Assembly (NCBI RefSeq): GCF_026239735.1
Contig: NZ_JAPIVT010000001.1
Coordinates: 186,001-250,000, forward strand
Length of the DNA: 64,000 nucleotides
Reading direction: 5' to 3'
Source of the DNA: Pedobacter sp. MC2016-05
GTDB lineage: Bacteria; Bacteroidota; Bacteroidia; Sphingobacteriales; Sphingobacteriaceae
The notes under the pieces are model-generated. The model worked only from the letters and a program-made list of their open reading frames with translations, ran no database searches and was not told the DNA's origin. Positions 6,705-15,719 of this stretch are shown piece after piece. The first letter of the stretch is position 1, and every line of letters starts with the position of its first letter. The position numbers and the translations under genes were made by a program.

Positions 6705-8852
6705 ATGCGCATACCGAAAATTAAAATCCCTAAAAAATATTTAAAAATTGGAGCGTGGGTTTTAGGTGTTTTTTTAATTGCTTTCCTTGCTATCGGTGCT
6801 TACGCTTATAGTAAAAGGGAGGCGCTTCTGAAAAAAATGGTGGCCAAAGCCATTGCAAAAGCCCATAAAGATTATGGTTTAGAGGTGAAAATCGGATCTG
6901 CAGGCTTTGCAGGGATGAGCACCGTAAAAATGACCAACATTTCGGTGGTTCCGAAAGATAGAGACACGCTTTCCAATATCGGTGAATTGAGTGTTGGCGT
7001 AAAGTTATTTCCATTGATTTTTGGAAACGTTAAGCTTGCTGAAGTAGAACTAAGCGATGGTTTTGTAAATGTGGTATTCAAAGATTCGACCAGCAATATC
7101 GATTTCATCCTCAAAAGAAAGAAAAAAGACAGTACCGAGAATAAAGGGAAGGCCAACTTACCCGAAATTGCCAATAATTTATTGAATCAGGTTTTGTATA
7201 AAATTCCTGATGATATGGACATGAAAAATATGGTTTTCAAGTTCAATGACCACGATACGGCAAAATTGAGTTTTGCTACCACAGCGACAATAGATGACGG
7301 CGATTTAAAATCTACTATTAATGTAAATGAAGGTGAATCTACCTGGCACGTCGACGGACTTGTAAACCCAGGTAGTAAGCGCTTAAAGTTTATAGCTTAT
7401 GCTGATGGAAAAAAACTGGAATTGCCTTATTTAAATAATAAGCTCCATGCAAAAGTAAGTTTCGATACGCTTGAAACCGAGCTTAAAGATGCAGGATACA
7501 GTGGCGATAATTACAAAATATCGGGTGCATGGTCGGTCAAAAATATGTTGCTTAACCAGGCAAGGATAGCGAGTAATGACATTATTGTTCAAAGTGCAAA
7601 ACTTGATGCCGATGTTTTAGTTGGACCAAATTTTGTTGCTTTGGACAGTTCATCCACTGCTTATCTTAAAAATGCCCAAATTCATCCATACGTTAAATAC
7701 ACGCTGGGTACAAACAAAATTTACGAGCTTAAAATAAATGCCGAAGAACAAGATGCACAGGCGATTTTAGATGGTTTTCCGCAAGGTTTATTTGAATCGT
7801 TAGATGGTTTGAAAGTGGAAGGAAAAGTAAAATATAATCTTAATTTCTATCTGGATACCAAAGTGCCAGACAGTGTAAAATTCAGCTCTACCTTAACTCC
7901 AGTAAATTTCAAGATATTAAAATGGGGAAAAACCAACCTTCAAAAAATTAATGCTCCATTTATCTATACGCCATATGAGTATGGAAAACCGATGCGAGAT
8001 ATCACCATTGGCCCATCAAACCCAAATTTTACTCCTTTAAGCGCAATTTCTAAGAATTTCATCAACGCGGTTTTAACTGCCGAAGATCCATCATTTTATA
8101 CCCACAATGGTTTTGTGGAAGAATCAATTAGAAAATCGATAGCAGTAAATTACAAGGAGAAGAAGTTTAAACGGGGCGGCAGCACGATCAGTATGCAGCT
8201 GGTTAAAAATATCTACCTAAGTCGCCAGAAAACTTTAGCCCGCAAAGCGGAAGAAATATTAATTGTCTGGCTCATTGAACACAATCGTTTAGTGAGCAAA
8301 CAGCGAATGCTGGAGGTATATTTTAATATTATGGAGCTTGGTCAAAACATCTATGGCATAGGCGAAGCTTCGAGGTATTATTTCGGAAAGCAGCCAGCAG
8401 ATTTAACCATTGGTGATGGTTTGTTCCTGGCCAGTATTGTTCCAAAACCTAAAGCATCAATGTACAAGTTTATGGCCGATGGAAGTTTAAAACCTTATAT
8501 GTTCAACTACTTCAGGTTTATGGGAAACATTATGGCGAGAAGAGGTTTAACTCCCGGAGATACGTCGGGTTATGGTTTTTATAATGTTCGTTTGCGTGAA
8601 GGTTTACGCCGTTATCTGGCACCAGACACTGTAGAAATTGACACCAGTGCTTTTGAAGATGACGAAGAGGGAATGCCGCCTGTAATTATGCAGGACAAAA
8701 ACAAAAATTTATTCGACAGGATTTTTGGAGGCGGAAACAAAAAAGATACCGTAACCGCTAAACCTTCCGATACTACAAAAACTAAAAAACAGCTTAGACA
8801 AGAGCGAAGAGAACAACGGCGAAGGGAAAAGGAGCAGGAAGAAGGCGGGTAG
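6705..8852 (+). CDS. AsmA-like / GT51 peptidoglycan glycosyltransferase fusion
   Basis: A 715-aa membrane-anchored protein. One transmembrane helix (about 15-38) is followed by a long AsmA-like beta-rich region (about 40-420), then a GT51 transglycosylase domain (about 435-625). GT51 motifs are intact: AEDPSFYTHNGF with catalytic E460, RGGSTISMQLVKN, RKAEEILIVWLIEH and YFNIMELGQNIYGI. There is no transpeptidase domain. The tail is highly charged and ends in an Arg/Glu/Lys-rich stretch. It should polymerise lipid II glycan strands at the periplasmic face; the AsmA-like part may span or shape the periplasm. The gene is divergent from mrp. Confidence 0.9.
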   Translation: MRIPKIKIPKKYLKIGAWVLGVFLIAFLAIGAYAYSKREALLKKMVAKAIAKAHKDYGLEVKIGSAGFAGMSTVKMTNISVVPKDRDTLSNIGELSVGVKLFPLIFGNVKLAEVELSDGFVNVVFKDSTSNIDFILKRKKKDSTENKGKANLPEIANNLLNQVLYKIPDDMDMKNMVFKFNDHDTAKLSFATTATIDDGDLKSTINVNEGESTWHVDGLVNPGSKRLKFIAYADGKKLELPYLNNKLHAKVSFDTLETELKDAGYSGDNYKISGAWSVKNMLLNQARIASNDIIVQSAKLDADVLVGPNFVALDSSSTAYLKNAQIHPYVKYTLGTNKIYELKINAEEQDAQAILDGFPQGLFESLDGLKVEGKVKYNLNFYLDTKVPDSVKFSSTLTPVNFKILKWGKTNLQKINAPFIYTPYEYGKPMRDITIGPSNPNFTPLSAISKNFINAVLTAEDPSFYTHNGFVEESIRKSIAVNYKEKKFKRGGSTISMQLVKNIYLSRQKTLARKAEEILIVWLIEHNRLVSKQRMLEVYFNIMELGQNIYGIGEASRYYFGKQPADLTIGDGLFLASIVPKPKASMYKFMADGSLKPYMFNYFRFMGNIMARRGLTPGDTSGYGFYNVRLREGLRRYLAPDTVEIDTSAFEDDEEGMPPVIMQDKNKNLFDRIFGGGNKKDTVTAKPSDTTKTKKQLRQERREQRRREKEQEEGG

Positions 8853-8980
8853 TCAGTCGTCAGTTTGAGATTTACAATTCAGGTTTTATCTCTTAAGAAA
8901 CAATAATTGTATATCGAAGCCTATCAAACACTCAACATTAAAAAAAATCCAACATCTCAACATTTCAACAAACAATATAA

Positions 8981-9523
8981 ATGCACAAAATAAAGGTAGA
9001 CGATAAAGAATTCGAGATTTTTTTAGAGAACGACAACCTGAATAAAAGGATTCGTCTGCTGGGCATCCAGATTAATTTGGATTATGAAGGAAAATGTCCA
9101 CTTTTTATTGGCGTACTGAATGGAAGTTTTCTTTTTATGGCTGATCTGATCAAAGAGATTGATGTGCCTTGTGAAGTCGCATTCATGCGTGTGGCTTCGT
9201 ACGAAGGAACTTCAAGTAGTGGAAAAGTTAAAGAACTTATCGGCTTACCTGATGATATAGAAGGCAGAGACATCATCATTGTAGAAGACATTGTTGATAC
9301 CGGATTAACCATTAACCACATCATTAAAACGTTAAAAGAGAAAAATCCGGCTTCGGTTAGAGTTAGTTCGCTCCTGGTAAAACCCAGCGCTTTGCAATAC
9401 GATGTGGAAGAGTTAGCCTACGTTGGCTTTGAAATACCAAATGAATTTGTGGTTGGCTATGGCTTAGATTACAATGGCCTGGGCAGAAACTTAAACGATA
9501 TTTACAGGGCGACTGAAGGATAA
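8981..9523 (+). CDS. hpt: Hypoxanthine phosphoribosyltransferase
   Basis: A purine salvage enzyme that joins hypoxanthine or guanine to PRPP. The 180-aa product has the PRPP-binding loop VEDIVDTGLT near residues 98-107, the front loop FIGVLNGSFLFMADL, and a C-terminal VGYGLDYNGLGRNL as in bacterial Hpt. The ATG at 8981 follows an AT-rich 128-bp spacer without a clear signal. psd starts 54 bp downstream, so the two may be cotranscribed. Confidence 0.96.
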   Translation: MHKIKVDDKEFEIFLENDNLNKRIRLLGIQINLDYEGKCPLFIGVLNGSFLFMADLIKEIDVPCEVAFMRVASYEGTSSSGKVKELIGLPDDIEGRDIIIVEDIVDTGLTINHIIKTLKEKNPASVRVSSLLVKPSALQYDVEELAYVGFEIPNEFVVGYGLDYNGLGRNLNDIYRATEG

Positions 9524-9577
9524 TTTTTCGGACTGATTAATTTATTTTTCGCACCTTTGTGCAATAATTTTAACGGA

Positions 9578-10237
9578 ATGACCATACACAAAGAAGGCTA
9601 TACCACCATAGCAATAACTATTTTACTTATTTTCTTGATCAACGCTGTTGTGGATTATAGATATTACGACATGACCTGGTTGCGTTGGTTCATTTATATC
9701 TTCTCGGCCTCGTTATTCATCATTGTACTACAGTTTTTCCGTAATCCCAGCCGCAGTTTTTCTGCTGGAGAAGACATGGTAATTTGCCCAGCAGATGGTA
9801 AAGTAGTTGTAATTGAAGAAACAGAAGAAGGTGAATATTTTAAAGACAAGCGCTTACAGGTTTCTATATTTATGTCGCCGGTAAACGTTCACATCAACCG
9901 TAATCCAATTTCTGGTGTAGTTAAATTTTTCAAATATCACCCTGGAAAATATTTAGCAGCGTGGAATCCGAAATCATCTACCGAAAATGAGCGTACCACC
10001 ACTGTAGTTGAACATGCAAATGGAACCCCTGTATTGTTCCGCCAAATTGCAGGTGCTTTAGCCCGTAGAATTGTATGGTATGTTAAAGAAGGAGATCAGG
10101 TAAAACAAACCGAACAATTCGGGTTTATTAAATTCGGCTCAAGAGTAGACGTTTTTTTACCTGTTGGAACAAAAGTAAACGTAGAGCTTAATCAGGTTGT
10201 AAAAGGAGGAATTACTACTCTGGCAACTTTAAGTTAA
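9578..10237 (+). CDS. psd: Phosphatidylserine decarboxylase, short type
   Basis: This enzyme makes phosphatidylethanolamine by decarboxylating phosphatidylserine. The 219-aa product has two N-terminal membrane segments (about 11-27 and 36-53). The self-cleavage site is the Gly-Ser at 187-188 in IKFGSRVDVFLP, where the serine becomes the pyruvoyl group. The MSPVNVHINR segment is also typical. The ATG at 9578 is chosen over 9557, which adds a non-conserved polar extension. cdsA at 42299 supplies the same lipid pathway. A perfect bidirectional terminator follows. Confidence 0.95.
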   Translation: MTIHKEGYTTIAITILLIFLINAVVDYRYYDMTWLRWFIYIFSASLFIIVLQFFRNPSRSFSAGEDMVICPADGKVVVIEETEEGEYFKDKRLQVSIFMSPVNVHINRNPISGVVKFFKYHPGKYLAAWNPKSSTENERTTTVVEHANGTPVLFRQIAGALARRIVWYVKEGDQVKQTEQFGFIKFGSRVDVFLPVGTKVNVELNQVVKGGITTLATLS

Positions 10238-10256
10238 GCACCATTATACCGCATTA

Positions 10257-10290
10257 AAAAGCCGATTTGGGATTTTCCAAATCGGCTTTT
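10257..10290. terminator. Bidirectional terminator between psd and the MscS gene
   Basis: A perfect 14-bp stem (10257-10270 with 10277-10290) closes a 6-nt loop, with T-rich sequence on the plus side and a run of A on the other. It lies between convergent genes. Confidence 0.95.
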
Positions 10291-10324
10291 CTTTTTACCA
10301 GATATTTTAATTGGATTTCAGCCT

Positions 10325-11497
10325 TTAGTCAGTTGCATCATTTCCAACTTCCTTTTCATGATCATTATTAATCGGTCTGTCGCTAATTAAGCGTTGCGTT
10401 GGATAGGCAAAACCAGATTTATTTCGCATGACGATATCCATAATTTCAAGATTTATTTCCTGCCTGATTCTTAAAAATTCATTGAAATCAAGGTTGGTAA
10501 TGAAATAATTAACTTCAATATTTAAAGCTGAATCACCAAAGCTTTTAAAAGATGCATGTACATCAACCGTTCCTGGCCTTTGGTTGATATATGCCTTGAT
10601 TTCTGATATAATATTCTTAACAGATTCTGCCGTTGTTTCGTATGTTAATCCAATTATAAAATTCACCTTTCTCGAATCACGTAACGAAAGGTTTTCCAAT
10701 ACCCCATCAATCATACCGCGGTTAGGTATAGTGGCCATCGTTTTTTCGGCCGTACGTATTCTGGTGCTTCTGAAGCCCACTCTCTCTACAGTACCTTCAA
10801 CACCATCAACCTTAACCAAATCGCCAACCACAAAAGGCTTATCTAAAAAGATGGTAAAAGAACCAATCAAATTTTCCAAACTTTCCTTAGCAGCCAGTGC
10901 AATAGCAATACCACCGATACCTAAACCCGTAATCAGCGTTAATACATTCACCTCGAAAACAAAGCCCAGCAAAGTAAAAAAGCCTATAAAAATCACCAAC
11001 GTTTTAAAAAGTTCCTTAAGAAACGGAACCAGTTGATCATCCGATTTATTATGGGTTAGTGAGGCTTTAAATAATAAAACATGACTGATGAAATCGATAA
11101 TCCTCAAGATGATCCAGAAGACTGACAGGATAATCATGAAAAGAAAAATTCTGTCTATACAATCGCCTATGCTTACTGGAATGGCTTCTTTCGTTTTGCC
11201 CACCAATTTGCTGTAATGGAAAATGGCCAGCTCTAGTGGGTGTTTAAGCTGATTTATGGACAGATACAGTGTAGCGAGCAGGATGAAGGTTTCGATCGGC
11301 TTCACCAGCAGGGAAACAAAAGCTGCATCATGCGATTGTTGAGAGAAACTTCTGAACAATCTAAACAAAAGTTTGCTCAACAGTTTGGAAAATATGCGCT
11401 TGAAAATCAAACCGAACAAAAGTATTCCCCCGAAAAGGCAATAGGCTTTTACGGTGTTGCCCCAAAAAACCTGTTCGAAAAATGCAGAATCTAACAT
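10325..11497 (-). CDS. MscS-family mechanosensitive channel
   Basis: A 390-aa inner-membrane channel of the MscS family. Several N-terminal membrane helices precede the pore helix GLGIGGIAIALAAKESLENL and the beta domain FLDKPFVVGDLVKVDGVEGTV, then a cytoplasmic C-terminal domain. It should open under membrane tension and release small solutes. The ATG at 11497 is chosen because the longer reading from 11530 starts inside the terminator hairpin of rplS. Confidence 0.92.
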   Translation of the reverse strand: MLDSAFFEQVFWGNTVKAYCLFGGILLFGLIFKRIFSKLLSKLLFRLFRSFSQQSHDAAFVSLLVKPIETFILLATLYLSINQLKHPLELAIFHYSKLVGKTKEAIPVSIGDCIDRIFLFMIILSVFWIILRIIDFISHVLLFKASLTHNKSDDQLVPFLKELFKTLVIFIGFFTLLGFVFEVNVLTLITGLGIGGIAIALAAKESLENLIGSFTIFLDKPFVVGDLVKVDGVEGTVERVGFRSTRIRTAEKTMATIPNRGMIDGVLENLSLRDSRKVNFIIGLTYETTAESVKNIISEIKAYINQRPGTVDVHASFKSFGDSALNIEVNYFITNLDFNEFLRIRQEINLEIMDIVMRNKSGFAYPTQRLISDRPINNDHEKEVGNDATD

Positions 11498-11517
11498 AAT
11501 AAATAAAGGTATAAACA

Positions 11518-11550
11518 AAAAAACCTCCACGAAATTAATCGTGAAGGCTA
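11518..11550 (-). terminator. Terminator after rplS
   Basis: On the minus strand a stem CCTTCACGA / TCGTGGAGG (plus-strand 11524-11532 with 11539-11547, one G-U type mismatch) is followed by a run of T. It separates rplS from the MscS gene. Confidence 0.8.
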
Positions 11551-11569
11551 TATCTTATAATAAAGAATA

Positions 11570-11917
11570 TTATTTTCTCAAAGATTTGATACGAGCAGCT
11601 TTACCAGTTAAAGCACGTAAGTAGAATAATTTCGCTCTACGAACTTTACCATAGCTATTTACCTCTATCTTCTCGATGTTTGGAGAATTAACAGGGAAAA
11701 TACGCTCAACACCAATACTGTTACTAATTTTACGAACTGTGAAAGTTTCGTTAGCACCTGCACTGTTGCGTTGAATTACAACACCTTGGTAAATTTGAAT
11801 ACGTTCTTTATTACCTTCGCGAATTTTATAGTGTACGCTCACTGTATCGCCAGACTTGAACGCAGGAAAATCTTTTTTCGCGATGGCCTGCTCTTCAACA
11901 AATTTTACTAAATCCAT
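11570..11917 (-). CDS. rplS: 50S ribosomal protein L19
   Basis: A 115-aa L19 of normal length. It has [43 protein letters not shown] and the basic [13 protein letters not shown] end. It sits last in the order rpsP, rimM, lipoprotein, trmD, rplS, the familiar bacterial order with one extra gene. Confidence 0.98.
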   Translation of the reverse strand: MDLVKFVEEQAIAKKDFPAFKSGDTVSVHYKIREGNKERIQIYQGVVIQRNSAGANETFTVRKISNSIGVERIFPVNSPNIEKIEVNSYGKVRRAKLFYLRALTGKAARIKSLRK

Positions 11918-12054
11918 GATTTTAAGCTATTAAATCGATATTTCAACCCGTGAAATTCGGATTGCAATATTAGGGATTTTTTTCCAATTATAAAAACTAA
12001 TTTTATTTTTTCCACAATCTTTTAGAAATCCACATTGTTGCGTGTTAAATGCTT

Positions 12055-12729
12055 CTATTCCAAAAGATCAGGCCGGCGGGTTTTAGTACGCTCCAATGCC
12101 TGTTCATGCCTCCATTCATTCACTTTTGCTTCATGTCCACTCAATAAAACATCAGGCACTTTATGGCCTCTCCAATCAGCCGGCCGGGTGTAAACAGGTG
12201 CATCCAGCAGCTCTCCCTGAAAGCTATCAGAAAGGGCAGAAGTTTCATCATTCAAAACACCGGGAATTAACCGCACCACGGCATCAACTACAATCGCCGC
12301 AGGCAATTCTCCGCCACTTAACACATAATCGCCTACGGAGATCTCACGGGTAACAAAAATATCGCGAATACGTTGATCTATTCCCTTATAGTGGCCACAG
12401 AGAATAATGATGTTCTTTTTAATGGAAAGCTCATTGGCTGTGCTTTGGTTTAGCGTAACCCCATCCGGACTCATGAAAATGATCTCGTCATATTCCCTTT
12501 CTGCTTGAAGCTTTTCGATACAGGCCGCAAAGGGCTCAATACTCATTACCATCCCGCTTCCTCCGCCGTATTGATAGTCATCTACACTCTTTTGTTTGTT
12601 AGTCGCATAATCACGAAGATTATGAACCACAATTTCCGCAATACCTTTTTTTTGAGCACGCTGCAAAATGGAATGTGCAAAAGGGCTTTCTAACAAAGCC
12701 GGAAGAACCGTTATAATATCAAAACGCAT
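12055..12729 (-). CDS. trmD: tRNA (guanine-37-N1)-methyltransferase
   Basis: A 224-aa SPOUT methyltransferase that makes m1G37 in tRNA and so prevents frameshifting. Trefoil-knot motifs are present: [18 protein letters not shown] and [14 protein letters not shown], plus the [13 protein letters not shown] loop. The length is normal. A good -7 box (12734-12741) lies 4 nt before the ATG, so the gene can be expressed separately from rimM and the lipoprotein gene. Confidence 0.97.
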   Translation of the reverse strand: MRFDIITVLPALLESPFAHSILQRAQKKGIAEIVVHNLRDYATNKQKSVDDYQYGGGSGMVMSIEPFAACIEKLQAEREYDEIIFMSPDGVTLNQSTANELSIKKNIIILCGHYKGIDQRIRDIFVTREISVGDYVLSGGELPAAIVVDAVVRLIPGVLNDETSALSDSFQGELLDAPVYTRPADWRGHKVPDVLLSGHEAKVNEWRHEQALERTKTRRPDLLE

Positions 12730-12733
12730 GGAG

Positions 12734-12741
12734 CAAAGGTA
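12734..12741 (-). promoter_or_regulatory. Promoter -7 box TACCTTTG for trmD
   Basis: On the minus strand the octamer fits TAnnTTTG exactly and ends 4 nt upstream of the trmD start codon. A transcript from it would be leaderless or nearly so. Confidence 0.6.
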
Positions 12742-12904
12742 AGAATAGTTTGGCGTTTGGCGATAAGCGTTGTGTTGTCATGGCTTAACAAAAACACATC
12801 GCCAGTATCATAATCACCATTTTCTATAAAAATTCTGCTAATCGTAATTTACTAATCCGCTATTCCATAAAACTAATCCAGTTGATATTTTGGAGAAAGA
12901 GGAA

Positions 12905-13519
12905 TCAAATCGTCCATTGATCGTGAATTACTGCTACCAGATAATAGGCTTGCTCGTGCTTTTTGAAAACGAAACGAAGGCTATTCCAATCAAGCCCTTT
13001 ATATTTTTCGCCATTTCCTTTAAAATAGTATTCAGTAAAATGGAGCTGCGGATAACTTTCCTTTAAATTGTTGATCGTATTGCCCTGTCCGATAAACTCA
13101 TCGTAGCTTTTCCGATCTGCATTTAAATAGTCTTCATTGTAAACAAACCTTTCGATATAGGGCTTAACCTTCATCTTTATTGCCTCGCCACTACCATCAA
13201 AGTGACCCCAGGTGAGCGTCCAGTTTTTATCGATGGCTTCCAAAAAATCTTTGGCTAAAACATGTTTGTGTGTAGGATCGATGAACCCATAGGGAGAAAA
13301 ACGAACGCCATCAATGGGGTGAAAGCAATACGCAAATGCTTGGTAGTTCTTTTCTTTTAAAGCTTTAAGCGCTTTAACAGCAACAGCATTAATAGAATCC
13401 TGCTGGGATTTTTGCGTGATAACTTCAGCTCCTGCTGACTTATTTTCAGGCTTTTTGGTTTGATTACAGCTTGCGAAAATTAGCAGCATCAAAAAAAAAA
13501 TGAATAAACCTTTCATCAT
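12905..13519 (-). CDS. Predicted lipoprotein of unknown function
   Basis: A 204-aa protein with a short hydrophobic leader and a lipobox-like LIFASC, so it is probably lipid-anchored. I do not recognise the family. Residues 45-80 are helical and the rest has aromatic-rich patches such as GVRFSPYGFIDP and WTLTWGHFDG; an NTF2-like fold is possible but not shown. It lies between rimM and trmD on the same strand, where most bacteria have no gene. Confidence 0.78.
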   Translation of the reverse strand: MMKGLFIFFLMLLIFASCNQTKKPENKSAGAEVITQKSQQDSINAVAVKALKALKEKNYQAFAYCFHPIDGVRFSPYGFIDPTHKHVLAKDFLEAIDKNWTLTWGHFDGSGEAIKMKVKPYIERFVYNEDYLNADRKSYDEFIGQGNTINNLKESYPQLHFTEYYFKGNGEKYKGLDWNSLRFVFKKHEQAYYLVAVIHDQWTI

Positions 13520-13561
13520 TGTTAAACGGAAAATACACGAAAAAGGTTTATCTGAGAGATA

Positions 13562-14089
13562 TTAATTCTCCAGATAAATATCAAGTAAGCCTTCCGGCAA
13601 ATCCAGGGTCAAAATCTTTTCCTCATCATCTATCTCCACAATGAAATCTTCATTGAGCGGAAAAAGAATTTCAGTTTGCTGGTATAAAACGGTGGCAATA
13701 AATTGTTGTGGGTATTCATTTACCTCGAGAATTTCACCAAGTTCGCCAAGGCTTTTGTCAACTGCGGTAAAACCCTTAAGGTCTGTATAGAAGAATTCGT
13801 TCTCGTCACGTTCTGGCATTAGGTTTAATGGCAGATAGAGCTTTTTCTTTAACAATGGTTGCGCCTTATCGATATGATCAACGTCATCGAAATTAAAGTA
13901 ACCCGTTTTATTTGCCTGAAGCTTCGCATCGGCCACGAAGTAGGGCACGAGCTTTCCATTCATATCTGCAAACATCACATCAAATGCGAGCTGCTCGTAT
14001 TCATCAAATTCAAAAAAGATTTGAACTTCACCTTTTAAACCCCTTGTTTTTGTAACGTAACCTACGTAAAATGCTTCTTCGTGTTTCAT
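13562..14089 (-). CDS. rimM: Ribosome maturation factor RimM
   Basis: A 175-aa protein that helps mature the head of the 30S subunit with S19. It shows the N-terminal barrel with VGYVTKTRGLKGEVQI and the PRC-barrel half with LGEILEVNEYPQQF and the final LPEGLLDIY. The ATG at 14089 is preferred to the GTG at 14095. It lies 207 bp downstream of rpsP, separated by a hairpin and a decayed repeat, so it may be partly uncoupled from rpsP. Confidence 0.95.
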   Translation of the reverse strand: MKHEEAFYVGYVTKTRGLKGEVQIFFEFDEYEQLAFDVMFADMNGKLVPYFVADAKLQANKTGYFNFDDVDHIDKAQPLLKKKLYLPLNLMPERDENEFFYTDLKGFTAVDKSLGELGEILEVNEYPQQFIATVLYQQTEILFPLNEDFIVEIDDEEKILTLDLPEGLLDIYLEN

Positions 14090-14110
14090 AACCACAAACC
14101 TAATTTATAA

Positions 14111-14218
14111 TCGTCATTGAGACCCTGTTCTCATCAGAGGAAAACCGCCTACTGCAAGCCGGCAATCTCAGTCACACAATCATCCAAAATGAGATTGCTT
14201 CGTTTCTCGCAATGACGA
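14111..14218. repeat. Decayed REP-like palindrome
   Basis: The left end TCGTCATTGAGA (14111-14122) and the right end TTCTCGCAATGACGA (14204-14218) are near-complements and match the termini of the palindrome at 3757-3838. The centre is degraded. It lies between rpsP and rimM. Confidence 0.65.
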
Positions 14219-14244
14219 TATCGAATAGAAAATCGCTTATATAA

Positions 14245-14275
14245 AAATAGCGTTCCGAAACTCGAAACGCTATTT
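14245..14275 (-). terminator. Hairpin terminator or attenuator after rpsP
   Basis: Ten-base arms (14245-14254 and 14266-14275, AAATAGCGTT type) are perfectly complementary, and on the minus strand a T-rich stretch follows. It may reduce read-through from rpsP into rimM. Confidence 0.75.
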
Positions 14276-14296
14276 CTTTGAACAAAACAATTACAA

Positions 14297-14851
14297 TTAT
14301 TCTGCTCCTTCTTCTTTAGTAGCTTCTGCTGCAGGAGCTTCTTCAGTTGCCTCAGCAGCTGGAGTTTCTTCTTCAACAACTTCTTCTGCAACTGGTGCAT
14401 TTTTAGCTGCGATTGCTGCTGCTCTGTCTTCTTTTTTCTTAGCTTCTGCCGCTAATGCTGCTTTACGCACATCTGCTTTAGAAGTAGCTAAACCTTCTGT
14501 TTTACCAGAGATTTTACCAGCTTTAGCATCAACCCAAGCAGCGAATTTTTCGTCAGCTTGTTCTTGTGTTAAAGCACCTTTTTTAACACCACCTTCTAAG
14601 TGTTTTTTGTATAAAACGCCTTTGTAAGATAGAATAGCACGAGCTGTATCAGTTGGTTGTGCACCACTGTTAACCCAAGCTAAAGTTTTTTCGAAGTTAA
14701 TTTCGATAGTAGCAGGGTTGGTGTTTGGGTTGTATGAACCTAAACGCTCAATAAATTTACCATCACGTGGAGAGCGAGAATCTGCTACCACAACGTGGAA
14801 AAAAGGTTTTCCTTTTTTACCGAATCTTTGCAATCTGATTTTAGTTGCCAT
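14297..14851 (-). CDS. rpsP: 30S ribosomal protein S16 with long acidic tail
   Basis: The first ~80 residues are a standard S16 ([20 protein letters not shown], then [14 protein letters not shown]). A further ~100 residues are rich in Ala, Lys and then Glu ([17 protein letters not shown]). Escherichia coli S16 has 82 residues; extended forms are usual in Bacteroidota. The gene heads the rpsP-rimM-trmD-rplS block and has a good promoter -7 box about 57 nt upstream. Confidence 0.97.
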   Translation of the reverse strand: MATKIRLQRFGKKGKPFFHVVVADSRSPRDGKFIERLGSYNPNTNPATIEINFEKTLAWVNSGAQPTDTARAILSYKGVLYKKHLEGGVKKGALTQEQADEKFAAWVDAKAGKISGKTEGLATSKADVRKAALAAEAKKKEDRAAAIAAKNAPVAEEVVEEETPAAEATEEAPAAEATKEEGAE

Positions 14852-14907
14852 TTCTTTTCGTATTTATGTATTCAACATAGTTCCCGGAGCTACATGCTGC
14901 GGGGCTG

Positions 14908-14915
14908 CAAAGATA
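14908..14915 (-). promoter_or_regulatory. Promoter -7 box TATCTTTG for rpsP
   Basis: A perfect TAnnTTTG match on the minus strand, giving a leader of about 50 nt before the rpsP ATG at 14851. The leader is GC-richer than its surroundings and could hold structure. Confidence 0.65.
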
Positions 14916-14994
14916 AAAAAATTCCGCAAATTAAAAACATAGTTTAATTAGTTTATTTTCAGGACATTTGGGCAAAAATATTTGCAGATACAAC

Positions 14995-15516
14995 ATGAAA
15001 AGGATTGCCATTGATATGGATGAGGTAATTGCCGATCCAATTAAGAAATTTATTCAACTTTACAACCGCGATTATAATGTTCCATTGGATTTAAAAATTG
15101 ATGCCGGCAATGAGATTTACCACCATGTGCCGAAAGATGTGGAACGAAAATGGTTTGAATACATCAACGAACCGGGTTTTTTCCGCGACCTGGAAGTTAT
15201 TCCAGACAGCCAAAGGGTACTTAAAGCGCTGCAGGAAAAGTACGATGTATTTATTGTTTCTGCCGCAATGGAATTTCCAAATTGCTTAAAAGATAAATAC
15301 GATTGGCTCACGGATCATTTCCCTTTTATCGACTGGCAACATATTATTTTCTGCGGACAAAAAATTGTGAGTACCGATATTATGATTGACGATAGGATTA
15401 AAAATTTTGTGAATTTTCCTGGCAGGCCGTTGTTATTTACCTCTCCACATAATTTATTAGTTACCGAATATGAACGCGTAAATACCTGGGAAGAAGTTGC
15501 GGGCTTATTACTTTAA
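14995..15516 (+). CDS. 5'(3')-deoxyribonucleotidase, HAD family
   Basis: A 173-aa phosphatase of the NT5C group that removes phosphate from deoxyribonucleotides. HAD motif I is IDMDEVIAD (D7 and D9), motif II is FIVSAAM, and the late acidic motif is MIDDRIKNF. The ATG at 14995 places the nucleophile at the usual distance from the start; a longer reading from 14968 begins in the promoter region. It is divergent from rpsP. Confidence 0.88.
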   Translation: MKRIAIDMDEVIADPIKKFIQLYNRDYNVPLDLKIDAGNEIYHHVPKDVERKWFEYINEPGFFRDLEVIPDSQRVLKALQEKYDVFIVSAAMEFPNCLKDKYDWLTDHFPFIDWQHIIFCGQKIVSTDIMIDDRIKNFVNFPGRPLLFTSPHNLLVTEYERVNTWEEVAGLLL

Positions 15517-15531
15517 TATTTGAAAGTTAAA

Positions 15532-15619
15532 CGGTCATCACGACAATAGCACAGCGAAGCGGAGAGACCTTTATTCATTCTCTGTCCAAAGATTTCTCCA
15601 CCGCGTTCGAAATGAAGAA
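15532..15619. repeat. Degenerate palindrome, GTCATTTCGA...GAGAGATTTCTCC type
   Basis: The end GATTTCTCCACCGCGTTCGA followed by AATGA (15591-15615) and the start GGTCATCACGACA (15533-15545) with GCGGAGAGACC form a loose inverted repeat. It resembles another common Bacteroidota intergenic palindrome, but has decayed. Confidence 0.5.
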
Positions 15620-15630
15620 AGCTGAAAAAC

Positions 15631-15696
15631 CATATAAGAAAAATATAAGAAAACATAAGACAATCAGGCTTATATGAATCTTAAATGCCTTATATG
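15631..15696. repeat. CATATAAG / CTTATATG palindromic cluster
   Basis: CATATAAG at 15631-15638 pairs with CTTATATG at 15689-15696; another CTTATATG lies at 15669-15676 and related ATATAAGA units at 15643-15660. The whole is very AT-rich and sits between the deoxyribonucleotidase gene and the stop of the VIT protein on the other strand. Confidence 0.6.
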
Positions 15697-15719
15697 ATCA
15701 ATTGTACTGTAATGCTATT

